Part shown: positions 63,087 through 64,000 of the stretch, piece by piece | How the letters are laid out: every line of letters begins with the position of its first letter | Numbering within the stretch: position 1 is the first letter of the stretch | NCBI GenBank assembly: GCA_900105225.1 | Contig: LT629764.1 | Coordinates: forward strand, 1,231,501-1,295,500 | DNA: 64,000 bases | Direction: 5' to 3' | Source of the DNA: Paenibacillaceae bacterium GAS479 | GTDB taxonomy: Bacteria > Bacillota > Bacilli > Paenibacillales > Paenibacillaceae | Notes under the pieces: model-generated | Databases searched by the model: none | Seen by the model: the letters and a program-made list of their open reading frames with translations, nothing else | What the model was told of the DNA's origin: nothing | Program-made: the position numbers and the translations under genes

Positions 63087-64000
63087 ATGAATGTAACTAT
63101 TATTGATGTGGCCAAAAAGGCCGGAGTATCCCCTTCTACTGTGTCGCGTGTCATTTCTGGAAGCACTCGTATTAGCGCGGCAACGACGAAAAAGGTTAAA
63201 GCCGTTATGGAAGATCTCGGCTATCATCCTAATCTTATGGCCAAAAATCTCGTTTCTCGAACGACAATGACGATCGGACTGTTGCTTCCGAGAAATGCGG
63301 ATGAGGCTTTCCTCGATATCTTCTTCTCTGAAGTGACGCGGGGCATTCTGAGCAAAGCGACACGTGCCGGATATGATCTGCTGCTCAAAACAGGCAAATC
63401 TGAGCAAGAGGAGCTGGAAGCGGTTACGAGACTAGTCAGAGGAAGGCGCGTCGACGGCATTATTTTGCTACAATCACGCCTCGACGATACCGTCATCCGC
63501 TACCTGCAGCAGGAATCGTTCCCGTTCGTGTTAATTGGACGCGATCCAGAACGGCCCGATATTCTAAGCGTAGACAACGATAATGTGCAAGCTGCATATG
63601 ATGTCACACGCCATCTATTGGAGCTAGGCCATCGTCGTATCGGATATGCGAGCGGACCGCTCGAACTCGTCGTTTCTGCCGACCGTCATGAGGGCTATCG
63701 CAGAGCGCTTGGGGAGGCTGGCATTGAACCTCAGCACAGCTGGTTCGTGAGTGCAGAGCTGGTACGAACGGACAGCACAAGCGCCGTTCGAGCACTGATG
63801 GAGGGGCCAGATAGGCCGACCGCACTCGTTGTTATGGATGATCTTTTGGCGTTCAGCCTCCTCAATTCTCTTTCGGAGCTTGGCTATTCTGTGCCGGAAG
63901 ATATGGCTGTATTCGGCTTCAACGACAACCCTATGTCACCAGTCAGTTCTCCACCAATTAGCTCCGTTGATATCGGCGTGTATTATCTTGGTCTTGAGGC
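63087..64000 (+). CDS. LacI-family transcriptional regulator (3' end beyond the window)
   Basis: 304 complete codons are visible with no stop, so the gene runs past the edge. The N-terminal helix-turn-helix and hinge read VTIIDVAKKAGVSPSTVSRVISGS then KAVMEDLGYHPNLMAKNLVS, in the classic LacI order. The sugar-binding domain begins TMTIGLLLPRN, with RVDGIILLQSR, FPFVLIGRD, VDNDNVQAAYDVTRHLLELGHRRIGYASGP in its parts, VVMDDLLAFSLLNSL and VFGFNDNPMSPV. The ATG at 63087 follows AGAGGA with nine bases between. Adjacent to a maltodextrin-cutting GH13, it is likely MalR-like, but ligand and targets are not shown. Confidence 0.93.
   Translation, partial: MNVTIIDVAKKAGVSPSTVSRVISGSTRISAATTKKVKAVMEDLGYHPNLMAKNLVSRTTMTIGLLLPRNADEAFLDIFFSEVTRGILSKATRAGYDLLLKTGKSEQEELEAVTRLVRGRRVDGIILLQSRLDDTVIRYLQQESFPFVLIGRDPERPDILSVDNDNVQAAYDVTRHLLELGHRRIGYASGPLELVVSADRHEGYRRALGEAGIEPQHSWFVSAELVRTDSTSAVRALMEGPDRPTALVVMDDLLAFSLLNSLSELGYSVPEDMAVFGFNDNPMSPVSSPPISSVDIGVYYLGLE

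Overview
The window reads like a chromosomal segment of a spore-forming Gram-positive bacterium of the Paenibacillus type. This rests on protein resemblance and gene content: a CpsC/CpsD-type exopolysaccharide (EPS) locus, LytR-CpsA-Psr, KapB and VanZ proteins, a GerA-type germination operon, a des-desK-desR trio, a YesN-like AraC regulator beside a lipoprotein/LplB/LplC-type sugar ABC importer, and strong AGGAGG-type ribosome sites. No rRNA, tRNA, CRISPR array or prophage was seen.

Layout. (1) 1-21.4 kb, all minus strand: a Wzx/Wzy-type EPS locus. Read from its promoter near 21.45 kb it runs PilZ-like protein, cpsC, cpsD, a structured RNA plus terminator, galU, priming sugar transferase, glycosyltransferases and Wzy-like polymerase, an IS5-family element, an Amj-family flippase, another glycosyltransferase, rfbA-rfbC-rfbB-rfbD, manC, ugd, a nucleotidyltransferase, an LCP ligase and VanZ. 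The sugar-nucleotide genes predict UDP-glucose, UDP-glucuronate, dTDP-rhamnose and GDP-mannose as precursors. The glycosyltransferase/polymerase core (8.9-16.4 kb) is much richer in A+T than its flanks. A divergent XRE repressor gene at 21.6 kb faces GATACA-type operators laid over the EPS promoter. (2) 22.6-33.5 kb: glycan-use genes, namely a CBM9-like protein, a secreted GH43+ricin-lectin hydrolase, a cytoplasmic sulfatase, a solute-binding lipoprotein with two permeases, and a membrane AraC regulator. (3) 33.6-43.2 kb: a divergent pair of small membrane-anchored proteins, gltB with a long leader, kapB, a UgtP-like glycolipid synthase and an ACT-malic enzyme. (4) 43.2-48.2 kb: a 13-copy hairpin array, an SH3/NlpC wall hydrolase, a CDF metal exporter and a zinc-ribbon protein. 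(5) 48.3-55.2 kb: the desaturase/DesKR membrane-fluidity system and a gerA-gerB-gerC operon. (6) 55.2-64 kb: a Fur-controlled iron-siderophore binding lipoprotein, a PatB-type C-S lyase, an NADH oxidase with Rex/Fnr-like operators, two further repeat arrays, a candidate small RNA, a GH13 neopullulanase-type enzyme and a LacI regulator cut by the window edge.

The most unusual features are the two arrays 17 kb apart (43275-43906 and 60514-60994) that share one 20-base hairpin core and a 51-base period but have different spacers; the Amj-type flippase where a Wzx would be expected; the layered control of the EPS locus (XRE operators, then a candidate EAR/epsC RNA with a terminator); and the NADH oxidase whose C-terminus is encoded by the first unit of a repeat array. 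Functional calls come from reading motifs by eye; no database search was possible.
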